Below are positions 1 through 7,667 of a stretch of 64,000 bases of DNA, in pieces. Position numbers and translations under genes: made by a program. The notes under the pieces are model-generated. The model saw only the letters and a program-made list of their open reading frames with translations, searched no databases and had not been told where the DNA came from. Source of the stretch: Actinomycetes bacterium (GTDB lineage: Bacteria; Actinomycetota; Acidimicrobiia; Acidimicrobiales; Acidimicrobilacustridaceae); the NCBI GenBank assembly GCA_029782025.1, contig JAKOVR010000132.1:1-64000 (forward strand). The letters run 5' to 3'. Numbering within the stretch: the first letter of the stretch is position 1; every line of letters starts with the position of its first letter.

Positions 1-39
1 TGCGAATTGTTCGCGTTCGCGAACAATTCGCACCCACGG
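1..39. repeat. Palindromic repeat of the GTGGGTGCG family, cut by the window start
   Basis: Two 15-base arms (1-15 and 18-32) are perfect inverted copies with a 2-base loop. The right side continues into CACCCACGG, the same core seen at 14920-14970 and 56077-56126, so the left arm very probably continues outside the window. It lies inside, or at the very end of, the methyltransferase reading frame. Confidence 0.75.
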
Positions 40-1271
40 AGAGATGCCGACACAGACGGGGGCCGTCCGGCGGAGGGGCCGGTGAGGAAGCGCACGGGGA
101 TGCCGCCGTTGTCGGTGGCGAAGCGCTCGGCCAGACCGGCGAGGCGGGCGTGGCCCGTGAGCTTCCGGTCGGCCGAGAGCAGGCCGACGGTCCAGCCCGG
201 GAGCAGGTCCCGGCACACGGCGCCGAAGCGGGCGTAGAGGTCGCGGAGATCGCGGTCGTGGGCCTTGGCCGCCGCCGTTCCGGCCGGATCGGCGGCCCGA
301 CCGGCGGTACCCTGATCGTGGCCGACCCGCCGGCCGTAGGGCGGGTTGGTGATCACCCAGCCCGTGATCGATCCCACCGGGGGCTCGAGGTCGGACACGC
401 TCCGCACCGTGAACGCCACCGCGTCGTCGACGCCGGCCCGTTCGGCGTTGGCCGTGGCCGCGGCGACGGCCCCGGCGTCGCGGTCCGATCCGATGATCGG
501 GGGGATGGCCAGGTCGAGGCGCTCGCGCTCGGCCGCCTCCCCGAGCACGCTGCCCCAGGTGCCGCCCTCGAAGCAGGGCCAGTCCCCGAAGGCGAACGTC
601 CGCCCCGCCCCCGGGGCCATCGACCGGGCCAGCATCGCCGCCTCGATGAGGATCGTCCCCGAGCCGCAGAACGGGTCGAGGAGCGGCGCGGTGCCGTCGT
701 ACCCGGAGGCGAGGACCATGGCCGCGGCCAGCGTCTCGCGCAGCGGCGCCTTGGCCACGGCCTGCCGGTAGCCGCGCTTGTGCAGCGGCTCGCCCGACGC
801 GTCGATCGACACGGTGAAGGAGTCGCGCTGGGCCCGCACCACGACGAGCTGTTCGCGCTCGGCCGTCCGGGGCCAGCCGACGGCGCGGTCCACGCCGTTG
901 CCGAGGCGCTCGGCGATGGCGTCGGTGTGGTAGAGCCGCGACGCGGACGACGTGACGCGGAAGGTCGGAACGGTGCCGGGGGCGAGGAAGTCGGCCCAGG
1001 GGAGCTCCGACGCGTGCCGCTCCAACTGGTCGAAGGTCGTCGCGGTGAACGGGGGCAGTCGCAGCACGACCCGGTTGGCCACCCGCAGCCAGAGGTTGGC
1101 GGCGTAGAGCTGGCGGGTGGTGGCCCCGAACGCCACGCCACCGGACCCGACCTGGATGGGCTTGGCGCCGAGGGAGCGCAGCTCGGCCGCCAGCAGCCCC
1201 TCGAGCCCGGGGCTGCACACGGCCCAGGCCCGGTGGGTCGGTCGGGGTGCGACGCGGCGGGCCGGGCTCAC
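1..1271 (-). CDS. THUMP-domain class I SAM-dependent RNA methyltransferase (RlmL/YpsC-like), 3' end off the window
   Basis: Probably methylates guanosine N2 in 23S rRNA; the cofactor is S-adenosylmethionine. On the minus strand the frame is open from a GTG at 1271 to the window edge with no stop. The N-terminus reads VCSPGLEGLLAAEL, the conserved opening of THUMP methyltransferases. The middle has LLDPFCGSGTILIEAA (SAM-binding motif I) and the catalytic ITNPPYG near 333-350. The C-terminal part reads LSADRKLTGHARLAGL, then NGGIPVRFLTG, as in YpsC/RlmL. A second GTG at 1220 is a possible start. The last visible codons run through a perfect palindrome at 1-32. It is divergent from the ABC transporter genes. 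Family assignment is firm; the exact target base is inferred. Confidence 0.85.
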   Translation of the reverse strand, partial: MSPARRVAPRPTHRAWAVCSPGLEGLLAAELRSLGAKPIQVGSGGVAFGATTRQLYAANLWLRVANRVVLRLPPFTATTFDQLERHASELPWADFLAPGTVPTFRVTSSASRLYHTDAIAERLGNGVDRAVGWPRTAEREQLVVVRAQRDSFTVSIDASGEPLHKRGYRQAVAKAPLRETLAAAMVLASGYDGTAPLLDPFCGSGTILIEAAMLARSMAPGAGRTFAFGDWPCFEGGTWGSVLGEAAERERLDLAIPPIIGSDRDAGAVAAATANAERAGVDDAVAFTVRSVSDLEPPVGSITGWVITNPPYGRRVGHDQGTAGRAADPAGTAAAKAHDRDLRDLYARFGAVCRDLLPGWTVGLLSADRKLTGHARLAGLAERFATDNGGIPVRFLTGPSAGRPPSVSASLRGCELFANANNS

Positions 1272-1365
1272 GGGGCGGTCCGGGTACGGTCGGCCGTGGC
1301 GCGGTGGGGCGGGGCAGTGGCAGGCCGTCCGGGCATGCGGCGAGCCTAGGCGGCGCCGGGCCTCC

Positions 1366-1465
1366 GAGATTTCCAACTAAACAGATAGAAAAAGCTTGAA
1401 TTAGGACGGAGCGATCGGTATGGTCATGCCGTCAGCCCGTGACCGCGGATGTCATCGCCGGTCAC
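1366..1465 (+). promoter_or_regulatory. AT-rich promoter region and leader hairpin upstream of the ABC transporter operon
   Basis: Bases 1366-1404 are strikingly AT-rich against the local background and are the likely promoter region, though no clean -35/-10 pair stands out. Downstream, an inverted repeat GTGACCG (1439-1445) / CGGTCAC (1459-1465) with a 13-base loop sits just before the ribosome binding site GGAGG at 1473-1477. It could be an operator or a leader hairpin; which one cannot be told from sequence. Confidence 0.35.
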
Positions 1466-1482
1466 CCACCCCGGAGGAACCC

Positions 1483-2586
1483 ATGCCCGTCACCCGTTCG
1501 ACCTCGCGCGCCCCGAAACGGCGCCGCGCCCTTCGTGGCGGCCACCTCTCGCTGGTGGTCGGGCTCCTGGTCGTCGTGGCGGGCTGCAGCGGCACGGCCG
1601 GCACCGCGGCGCCGGGGAGCTCTGCGGCCGGCGGGGCATCTGGCGTGACCATCCGGCTCGGCTACTTCCCGAACATCACCCACAGCCCCGCCCTCGTGGC
1701 CAAGCAGAAGCGGCTCTTCGAGGCGCGGCTCGGCTCGGCCACGGTGGAGTACAAGTCGTTCAATGCCGGGCCGGCCGCCGTCGAGGCCATCTTCGCCGAC
1801 GCCCTCGACATCACCTACATCGGGCCGAACCCCTCGATCAACGCCTACCAGAAGTCCAACGGCAGCGCCGTTCGGATCGTGGCGGGCTCGACCTCCGGCG
1901 GCGCCGCCCTCGTCGTCCGGCCCGAGATCGGTGCCGCCGGTGACCTCCGGGGCAAGACCGTGGCGTCACCCCAGCTCGGCAACACCCAGGACGTCGCGCT
2001 CCGGACGTGGTTGCAGGGCCAGGGCCTCAAGACCGACACCTCCGGGGGTGGCGACGTGAGCGTCAAGCCCCAGGAGAACGCCGACACGCTCACCGCGTTC
2101 AAGAGCGGCGACATCGCCGGCGCCTGGGTGCCCGAGCCGTGGGTCACCCGCCTCGTCCAGGAGGGCGGCGGCAAGGTCCTCGTCGACGAGCGCACGCTGT
2201 GGCCGGACGGCAAGTTCGTCACCACCGACATCCTCGTGCGCAAGCAGTTCCTCGACGCCCACCCCGACCAGGTCAAAGCCGTGCTCGAAGGCCACCTCGA
2301 CGCCATCGACCTGATCGAACGCGATCCGGCCGGTGCGCAGAAGGCGGCCAACGACGAGATCCGCGCCGTGACCCAGAAGGCGCTGCCGGAGGCGGTGATC
2401 GGCGCGGCGTGGAAGAACCTCACCTTCACCGCCGACCCGCTGGCGGCCACGCTGCAACGGTCGGCCGACGCGGCCAAGAACCTCGGCCAGCTGAAGAGCA
2501 GCGACGTCCGCGACATCTACGACCTGACGTTGCTGAACGCCGTGCTCCAGGCCCGGGGCAAGCCTGCGGTGAAGGGGCTCGGATGA
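1483..2586 (+). CDS. ABC transporter substrate-binding lipoprotein, SsuA-like (sulfonate/nitrate/taurine family)
   Basis: Extracytoplasmic solute-binding protein of about 367 residues. It starts with basic residues, then a hydrophobic stretch ending in the lipobox VVAGC (Cys about residue 36), so it is probably a lipoprotein. The mature part opens with IRLGYFPNITHSPALV, characteristic of the SsuA/TauA/NrtA group. The start was chosen at 1483 because GGAGGAACCC lies just upstream; an in-frame ATG at 1420 lacks this. The stop overlaps the ATPase start (ATGA), so the three transporter genes form an operon. The ligand (alkanesulfonate, taurine, nitrate or a thiamine precursor) cannot be fixed, since no desulfonating monooxygenase is adjacent. 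Confidence 0.85.
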   Translation: MPVTRSTSRAPKRRRALRGGHLSLVVGLLVVVAGCSGTAGTAAPGSSAAGGASGVTIRLGYFPNITHSPALVAKQKRLFEARLGSATVEYKSFNAGPAAVEAIFADALDITYIGPNPSINAYQKSNGSAVRIVAGSTSGGAALVVRPEIGAAGDLRGKTVASPQLGNTQDVALRTWLQGQGLKTDTSGGGDVSVKPQENADTLTAFKSGDIAGAWVPEPWVTRLVQEGGGKVLVDERTLWPDGKFVTTDILVRKQFLDAHPDQVKAVLEGHLDAIDLIERDPAGAQKAANDEIRAVTQKALPEAVIGAAWKNLTFTADPLAATLQRSADAAKNLGQLKSSDVRDIYDLTLLNAVLQARGKPAVKGLG

Positions 2587-3371
2587 GCGCGTCGGCCCAG
2601 GCCACGGTGGCGCCCGAGGTGACGGGGGTCCCGATCCCGGCGGTGCACCTGCGGGCCGTCACCCGCACGTTCGGGAAGGGGAAGGGTGCGGTCACCGCGC
2701 TCGACGGCGTCGACCTCGCGGTGGCACCGGGGGAGTTCGTGTGCGTGGTCGGCGCCTCGGGCTGCGGCAAGAGCACCATGCTCAACCTCGTGGCCGGGCT
2801 CGACCGGCCGACCTCGGGCAGCGTGCAGGTCGACGGCCGCACGGCGCTGCTCTTCCAGGAGGCGGCGCTGTTCCCGTGGCTCACGGTGGAGGCCAACGTG
2901 GCCCTGGCGCTGCGGTTGCGGGGGGTGCCCCGAGCGGCCCGCCCGGAACGCGTGCACGAGCTCCTCGCCCTGGTGCAGCTCGACGGCTTCGCCCGCCGCC
3001 GCCCCCACGAGCTGTCGGGCGGCATGCGCCAGCGCGTGGCCCTGGCCCGCGCCCTGGCCCAGGAGGCCGACGTGCTGCTGATGGACGAGCCGTTCGGTGC
3101 GCTCGACGCCATGACCCGTGACCTGCTCCACCACGAGCTGGAACGGATCTGGAGCGATCGGAGCCTGGCCGTGGTGTTCGTCACCCACAACGTGCGCGAA
3201 GCGGTCCGCCTGGGCGACCGGGTGGTGCTGCTGTCGAGCCGGCCCGGCCGCGTCGCCGCCGAGTTCGACATCGACGTCGAGCGGCCGCGCCGGATCGAGT
3301 CGCCCGAGGTGTCGGCGCTGGCCGGGGAGATCACCGCCCGGCTGCGATCGGAGGTCCGTCGCCATGGCTGA
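2583..3371 (+). CDS. ABC transporter ATP-binding protein, SsuB/TauB-like
   Basis: Cytoplasmic ATPase subunit, 262 residues, energising the importer encoded by its neighbours. All nucleotide-binding motifs are visible: Walker A GASGCGKST, Q-loop LLFQEAALFPWL, signature LSGGMRQRVALARAL, Walker B VLLMDEPFGALDA with its catalytic Glu, and H-loop VFVTHNVREA. The LFPWLTVEANV segment is typical of the nitrate/sulfonate/taurine subfamily. It overlaps the preceding gene by 4 bases and the following permease gene by 8, suggesting translational coupling. Substrate specificity is set by the other subunits and is unknown. Confidence 0.9.
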   Translation: MSASAQATVAPEVTGVPIPAVHLRAVTRTFGKGKGAVTALDGVDLAVAPGEFVCVVGASGCGKSTMLNLVAGLDRPTSGSVQVDGRTALLFQEAALFPWLTVEANVALALRLRGVPRAARPERVHELLALVQLDGFARRRPHELSGGMRQRVALARALAQEADVLLMDEPFGALDAMTRDLLHHELERIWSDRSLAVVFVTHNVREAVRLGDRVVLLSSRPGRVAAEFDIDVERPRRIESPEVSALAGEITARLRSEVRRHG

Positions 3372-4251
3372 CGCACCCACCGTCGACCTCGACGCGCGGG
3401 CCCCCACCGATCTCGAGGCGGAGCTGGCCGGACTCGACGCCCTCGACACCGCCCCGGGGCCGTCCCGGGAGTGGGGGGCCCGGGCCTGGTCGGCGACCTG
3501 GCCCAAGCTGCTGGCCGTGGCGCTGGCGGTCGGGATCTGGCAGGTCGTGGTGTGGCTCGAGCTGAAGCCGGCGTGGGTGCTGCCCGGTCCCGGTGCGGTC
3601 GCCGGCCAGCTGCGGGCCTCGCTGGAGGACGGCTCGGCCCTCGGCGCCGTGCGCATCACCATGGGACGCGCCATCCCTGGGTTCGCCCTCGCCCTGGTCA
3701 TCGGCACCGTGATCGGGATCGCCGTGTCCCGCTTCGGCCCCCTCCGGGTGGCGGTCGGCTCGCTGCTCACGGGGCTCCAGACCATGCCCTCGATCGCCTG
3801 GTTCCCGCTGGCCATCCTCCTGTTCAAGATCTCCGAGGCCGCAATCCTCTTCGTCGTCGTGCTCGGGGCGGCCCCGGCCATCGCCAACGGGCTCATCAAC
3901 GGCACCGACCACGTCCCGCCGATCCTGGTGCGGGCCGGCCACGTGCTCGGCGCCCGCGGGTTCGGGCTGTACCGGCACGTGGTGCTCCCGGCGTCGCTCC
4001 CGGCCTACCTGGGCGGCCTCAAGCAGGGCTGGGCCTTCGCCTGGCGGAGCCTGCTGGCCGGTGAGCTGATCGTGATCATCGAGAAGCAGGCCTCGCTCGG
4101 GGTGCAGCTCCAGACCGCCCGCGAGCTGGCCGACGCCCCTGCCCTCCTGGCCACGATGGTGGTCATCCTCCTGATCGGTGTCGTCGTCGACGCCGCCTTC
4201 GGCGTGGCCGAGCGGTCGGTGCTCCGCCGGCGCGGCCTGCTGGTCGCCTGA
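3364..4251 (+). CDS. ABC transporter permease, SsuC/TauC-like
   Basis: Inner-membrane permease of 295 residues with a hydrophilic N-terminal tail of about 45 residues, then about six hydrophobic segments. The EAA loop contacting the ATPase is visible as LGARGFGLYRHVVLPASLPAYLGGLK near the C-terminal third. Typical BPD-type features, such as GLQTMPSIAWFPLAILLF, match the SsuC/TauC group. It is the last gene of the three-gene operon. No desulfonating enzyme or regulator follows. Confidence 0.9.
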   Translation: MADAPTVDLDARAPTDLEAELAGLDALDTAPGPSREWGARAWSATWPKLLAVALAVGIWQVVVWLELKPAWVLPGPGAVAGQLRASLEDGSALGAVRITMGRAIPGFALALVIGTVIGIAVSRFGPLRVAVGSLLTGLQTMPSIAWFPLAILLFKISEAAILFVVVLGAAPAIANGLINGTDHVPPILVRAGHVLGARGFGLYRHVVLPASLPAYLGGLKQGWAFAWRSLLAGELIVIIEKQASLGVQLQTARELADAPALLATMVVILLIGVVVDAAFGVAERSVLRRRGLLVA

Positions 4252-4337
4252 CCGGCGGCCCGGCACCGCTGGCGGCCCACGACCGGCGGCCCGGCACACC
4301 GGCACACCGGCACGGAACGCCGTCGCCGCGCCGGCGG

Positions 4338-4343
4338 TACGCT
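4338..4343 (+). promoter_or_regulatory. Candidate -10 box (leaderless) for the epoxide-hydrolase-like gene
   Basis: TACGCT lies 8 bases upstream of the ATG at 4352, with no Shine-Dalgarno between them. This spacing puts the predicted transcription start at or next to the start codon. Confidence 0.45.
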
Positions 4344-4351
4344 CCGGCGCC

Positions 4352-4738
4352 ATGAGCGAGCCCACCCCCGAAGCCCTGTTCGGCGCCTTCATCGAGCGGA
4401 TCGAGGCGCTCGATCTGGACGGTGCCTGCGCCCTCGTCACCGACGACGTCGAGTACGACAACGTGCCCATCGGCAAGAGCTTCGGGCCCGACGGGATCAA
4501 GGCCGTGCTCGGCCCCATGCTCGGTCCCATCGAGGAGGTGCGCTTCGAGGTGCTCCGGCAGGTGGCCGTCGGGCCGCTGGTGATGAACGAGCGGGTCGAC
4601 CGGTTCCGGGCCGGGGAGCGCTGGCTCGAGCTGCCGGTGGCGGGGGTGTTCGAGGTGACGGGCGGCAAGATCTCGCTCTGGCGCGACTTCTTCGACATGC
4701 GGTCCTTCGAGGAGCAGCTCCAGGGCCTGTTCGGCTGA
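4352..4738 (+). CDS. Limonene-1,2-epoxide hydrolase / NTF2-like (SnoaL-fold) protein
   Basis: 128-residue single-domain protein with the cone-shaped NTF2-like fold. Residues matching the epoxide hydrolase active site are present: Tyr and Asn in EYDNVP, the Arg-x-Asp pair in NERVDRF, and the final Asp in WRDFFD. In the limonene epoxide hydrolase family these position a water molecule and protonate the epoxide. Members without epoxide substrates also exist, so hydrolase activity is inferred. It stands alone behind the ABC transporter with its own candidate leaderless promoter. Confidence 0.75.
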   Translation: MSEPTPEALFGAFIERIEALDLDGACALVTDDVEYDNVPIGKSFGPDGIKAVLGPMLGPIEEVRFEVLRQVAVGPLVMNERVDRFRAGERWLELPVAGVFEVTGGKISLWRDFFDMRSFEEQLQGLFG

Positions 4739-4769
4739 GTGGAGGGCCACCCGGGCCCCCGGCCCGAAT

Positions 4770-4786
4770 TGAGTAGTCGCTACTCA
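4770..4786. repeat. Short inverted repeat TGAGTAG-TCG-CTACTCA
   Basis: Perfect 7-base arms with a 3-base spacer lie in the gap before the lipoprotein gene, about 62 bases upstream of its ATG. The AT content stands out locally. The position fits an operator for the lipoprotein gene or the end of the preceding transcript; no T-run follows. Confidence 0.4.
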
Positions 4787-4847
4787 TCTCCCCGGGAGGG
4801 GTCCGTGGTCTAGTGACCCTCGACCCCCCACCAAGGAGAACCCAACC

Positions 4848-5300
4848 ATGAAGCGTCTCGCCCTCTCCGCGTCGGCCCTGGCCTTCGCCGCGCTGCTCAG
4901 CGCCGGCTGCTCGAAGACCGACAGCGGCTCGACGGCCAGCGGCAACAACAACTCCTCCACCACGGCCGCGGCCTCCGGCGGTGGCGGTGGCGGTGGCGCC
5001 ACGAAGCTCGATCCGGCCAAGTGCGGCGACTACGCCCAGACCTGGGGCACGCTGACCGCCTCGATCGCCACCGGCCCCCTCGACGACGCCACCCAGAAGA
5101 AGATCGCCGACATCAAGGCGGCCGTCCCCTCCGACGTGGCCAAGAACATCGAGACCGTGGAGAACGGCATCAAGGGCAAGAGCACCGTCGATGCCGCCAT
5201 GTTCATCGGCCAGGGCGACGGGCAGAAGGCCTACCAGGCCGTGACCACCTGGCTCACCACGTCCTGCACCGCGGGCGCGGCCGCCGCCGCCGGCAAGTAG
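4848..5300 (+). CDS. Putative lipoprotein, unknown function
   Basis: 150 residues. The signal peptide ends in the lipobox LLSAGC (Cys about residue 21), followed by a Ser/Thr/Gly-rich linker with GGGGGGG, then a compact domain of about 100 residues. That domain has two Cys (in DPAKCGDY and TTSCTAG) that could form a disulfide. An AAGGAG ribosome binding site lies upstream. Probably anchored on the outer face of the membrane. I do not recognise the family, and its neighbours are unrelated. Confidence 0.7.
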   Translation: MKRLALSASALAFAALLSAGCSKTDSGSTASGNNNSSTTAAASGGGGGGGATKLDPAKCGDYAQTWGTLTASIATGPLDDATQKKIADIKAAVPSDVAKNIETVENGIKGKSTVDAAMFIGQGDGQKAYQAVTTWLTTSCTAGAAAAAGK

Positions 5301-5314
5301 TTCTCGCCCCGCAC

Positions 5315-5358
5315 GGTCCCGGCCGCAGGCCCCGCCCCTCCCGGGTGGGCCTGCGGCC
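5315..5358. terminator. Strong hairpin between convergent genes (bidirectional terminator candidate)
   Basis: Perfect 15-base arms CCCGGCCGCAGGCCC (5315-5329) and its complement (5344-5358) flank a 14-base loop, between the lipoprotein gene and the convergent minus-strand membrane protein gene. There is no U-run, as is common in high-GC actinobacteria. Confidence 0.65.
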
Positions 5359-5385
5359 GGGGCGCGTCTTCACCGACCTCCGCCC

Positions 5386-5622
5386 TCAGGCGTCGGGATG
5401 GCCGTCCCCGTCGCCGCCGCCGGCTGTGGCCACCCTCGGGTTGCCGTCGTCGGTCGGGGCCGGCGGCTCGGCCGCCTGCACCCAACGGACCACGGCGACG
5501 GCCGCCGCGGCCAGGACCGCCACCGTCATGGCGATGGCCACCCAGCCCGGGCCCGGCTCGGTCTGGATCGGGACGGCGGCCTGGGCCAGCAGGGCGACGG
5601 TCGTCGCCGCGGCTGCGCTCAT
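5386..5622 (-). CDS. Small single-pass membrane protein, unknown function
   Basis: 78 residues with one clear membrane segment (VAIAMTVAVLAAAAVAVVRW) after a 30-residue N-terminus, which itself may be a weak hydrophobic segment, and a hydrophilic Pro/Gly/Asp-rich tail. The start codon overlaps the gnd stop (ATGA), so it is very likely translated with gnd. No family is recognised. Its reality rests on the overlap and the clean membrane segment. Confidence 0.5.
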   Translation of the reverse strand: MSAAAATTVALLAQAAVPIQTEPGPGWVAIAMTVAVLAAAAVAVVRWVQAAEPPAPTDDGNPRVATAGGGDGDGHPDA

Positions 5623-6656
5623 CCCGAGCCCTTGGGGCGCTCGGCGTGCCCGCCGAACTCCTTCCGCATGGCCGACAGCACCTGCCCCGTGAACTCGCCG
5701 TTGTTGCGGGAGGCGAACCGCTGGTACAGCGCGGCGGTGATCACCGGGGCGGGCACCCCTTCGTCGACCGCGGCAGCCACCGTCCAGCGCCCCTCGCCGG
5801 AGTCGCTGACGCTCCCGCCGAACCCGGCCAGATCCGGGTCGTCGTGGAGGGCGGCGGCGGTGAGGTCCAGCAGCCACGAGGCCACCACTGAGCCCCGGCG
5901 CCACACCTCGGCCACCCGCGACACGTCGATCTCGTACCGGTAGTGCTCGGGGTGCTCGAGCGGCGACGTCTCGGCGTCGGTCGCCCGCTGGTGGGCGGCC
6001 AGGCCGATCCCGGCGTGGCGGATGATGTCGAGCCCCTCGGCGTAGGCCGCCATCAGGCCGTACTCGATGCCGTTGTGCACCATCTTCACGAAGTGCCCGG
6101 CCCCCACCGGGCCGCAGTGCAGCCACCCCTGCTCCTCGGGGGCCGGATCGCCCGACCGGCCCCGGGTGCGCTCGGGGGCGGCGTCGAGGCCCGGGGCCAA
6201 CGCCTCCCAGATCGGGCGGAGCCGGTCGACCGCTTCGTCGTCGCCCCCGATCATGAGGCAGTAGCCGCGGTCGAGACCCCACACCCCGCCGCTGGTGCCG
6301 CAGTCGACGTAGTGGATGCCCCGGGCGTCGAGCTCGGCGCCGCGGCGCAGGTCGTCGTGGTAGTGGCTGTTGCCGCCGTCGATGATCGTGTCGCCCGGCG
6401 AGAGCACGGCGGCCACGTCGCCGGCCACCCGGTCGGTGAGGGCGGCGGGCACCATCAGCCACACGTTGCGGGGGGCGTCGAGGGCGGCGGCGAGGTCGGC
6501 CAGGCTGCTCACCCCGGTGATGGCGTCGTGCTCCGCGGCCAGAGCCGCGGTGACCCCGGCGTCGACGTCGAACACCACGCACGAGTGCCCGGCCCGCACC
6601 AGCCGGCGCACGATGTTGGCGCCCATCCGTCCGAGCCCGATCATTCCCAGCTGCAT
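5619..6656 (-). CDS. gnd: 6-phosphogluconate dehydrogenase, decarboxylating (short GndA/YqeC-type)
   Basis: Oxidises 6-phosphogluconate to ribulose 5-phosphate and CO2 in the pentose phosphate pathway. 345 residues, the short form rather than the about 470-residue long form. The N-terminal Rossmann motif is MQLGMIGLGRMGANIVRRL, followed by IIDGGNS, GTSGGVWGLDRGYCLMIGG and the catalytic GHFVKMVHNGIEYG (Lys and His-Asn). The C-terminal helical domain includes ASRNNGEFTGQVLSAMRKEFGGH. The short form often prefers NAD; coenzyme use is not proven here. zwf lies 8 kb away rather than adjacent. Confidence 0.9.
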   Translation of the reverse strand: MQLGMIGLGRMGANIVRRLVRAGHSCVVFDVDAGVTAALAAEHDAITGVSSLADLAAALDAPRNVWLMVPAALTDRVAGDVAAVLSPGDTIIDGGNSHYHDDLRRGAELDARGIHYVDCGTSGGVWGLDRGYCLMIGGDDEAVDRLRPIWEALAPGLDAAPERTRGRSGDPAPEEQGWLHCGPVGAGHFVKMVHNGIEYGLMAAYAEGLDIIRHAGIGLAAHQRATDAETSPLEHPEHYRYEIDVSRVAEVWRRGSVVASWLLDLTAAALHDDPDLAGFGGSVSDSGEGRWTVAAAVDEGVPAPVITAALYQRFASRNNGEFTGQVLSAMRKEFGGHAERPKGSG

Positions 6657-6772
6657 GTCGATCTCCCGCGGTGAGCGACACCACGGCGCTCGAACCGGCC
6701 GTCACGCTACCCGGGACGGGCCGGCCCGGAATCGGCGGCGGGGGGACCCCGCCCATCTGCCACGATGCGGCC

Positions 6773-7621
6773 ATGGCCGGACACGACGAGTGGCGCATCG
6801 ACCGGGGGCTGGCCTTCGACCTCGCCGCCGCCATCGGGTGGGCCCCGTCGAGCGGGGTGCCGGGCCTGGTCGCCGCACTGGTGGCGTCGGTCCCGCAGGG
6901 CTCCACGGCCAAGCTGGCGGCCGTGGCCGCCGGCGAGGTGCCCCCCGGCGCCGATCCCGCCGGGCTGGCTGCCGCCATCGCCGGCCGGGTCGCCGCCGGC
7001 CGGCCCCTGCCGAGCTACACCTGCTGGGCCTTCGTGACGCTCACGGCGGCGCTGGCCCGCACCCTCGACGTCGCCCGCCCCACGGTGGTGGCCACCCGCA
7101 ACGAGGGCGCGGTGGGCATCGACTTCCACGGCGCCGTGCTGCTCGAGGAGCCGGGGCGGCGCTGGTTGTGCGACCCGTACTTCGCCGCCCTCGTGCCCGG
7201 GCCGGGCGACGACGAGGTCGAGCACGAGCACCTCGGGGTGTGGACCTACCGGTCCGACGGCGACCCGGCCGGGGGCGGCCGTTGGCGCTACTGGCTGGCC
7301 AACCCTCGCTGGTCCCGACGGCTCCACTTCCGCCTCTTCGCCCCCGAGCTCGACCGGTCCGACGTGCACGCCTTCTGCGCCATCTCGGTCGAGCACTCCG
7401 GCCTGCCCCGCCGGCGAGGGGCGCGTCTGTGGCGCCCCGAGGCCGTGACCGACGCCTGGGCCCGGGACGACGGCGGTGCCGTCGATGTGCGCCACCTGGT
7501 TTCGGGTGCCGGCGAGCCCGGCGCCGCCTTGTGGGGCGGCCGGCTCACCGCCGTCGCCGTCCCGACGTGGCCCGACGCCTGCCTCGAGCTCCGACGCCTC
7601 ACCGGGGTGGCGGTGGAGTGA
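6773..7621 (+). CDS. NAT/transglutaminase-like cysteine-enzyme-fold protein, unknown function
   Basis: 282 residues. I see a possible Cys-His-Asp triad laid out as in arylamine N-acetyltransferases and transglutaminase-like proteins: Cys in YTCWAF, His in DFHGAVLL and Asp in CDPYF, with about 35 and 20 residues between. The rest is unusually Trp- and Arg-rich and does not match NAT elsewhere, so the substrate is unknown. The start at 6773 was chosen because the candidate -10 CACGAT lies close upstream; an in-frame start at 6671 would overlap the gnd promoter region. It is divergent from gnd. Confidence 0.5.
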   Translation: MAGHDEWRIDRGLAFDLAAAIGWAPSSGVPGLVAALVASVPQGSTAKLAAVAAGEVPPGADPAGLAAAIAGRVAAGRPLPSYTCWAFVTLTAALARTLDVARPTVVATRNEGAVGIDFHGAVLLEEPGRRWLCDPYFAALVPGPGDDEVEHEHLGVWTYRSDGDPAGGGRWRYWLANPRWSRRLHFRLFAPELDRSDVHAFCAISVEHSGLPRRRGARLWRPEAVTDAWARDDGGAVDVRHLVSGAGEPGAALWGGRLTAVAVPTWPDACLELRRLTGVAVE

Positions 7622-7667
7622 CCCCGGTCGGCCGGACCGACGCCAGGCCCGGCGCCAGGGGCCGGAG

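Noticed and set aside
150-1349. A 399-codon open frame on the plus strand
   Set aside because: It is the shadow of the minus-strand RNA methyltransferase, whose frame contains ITNPPYG and other family motifs; the plus frame is Arg/Gly/His-rich with no motif.
1483-4251. Firm assignment of the transporter to sulfonates
   Set aside because: The family fits, but no SsuD, TauD or nitrate reductase gene is adjacent, so the ligand was left open.
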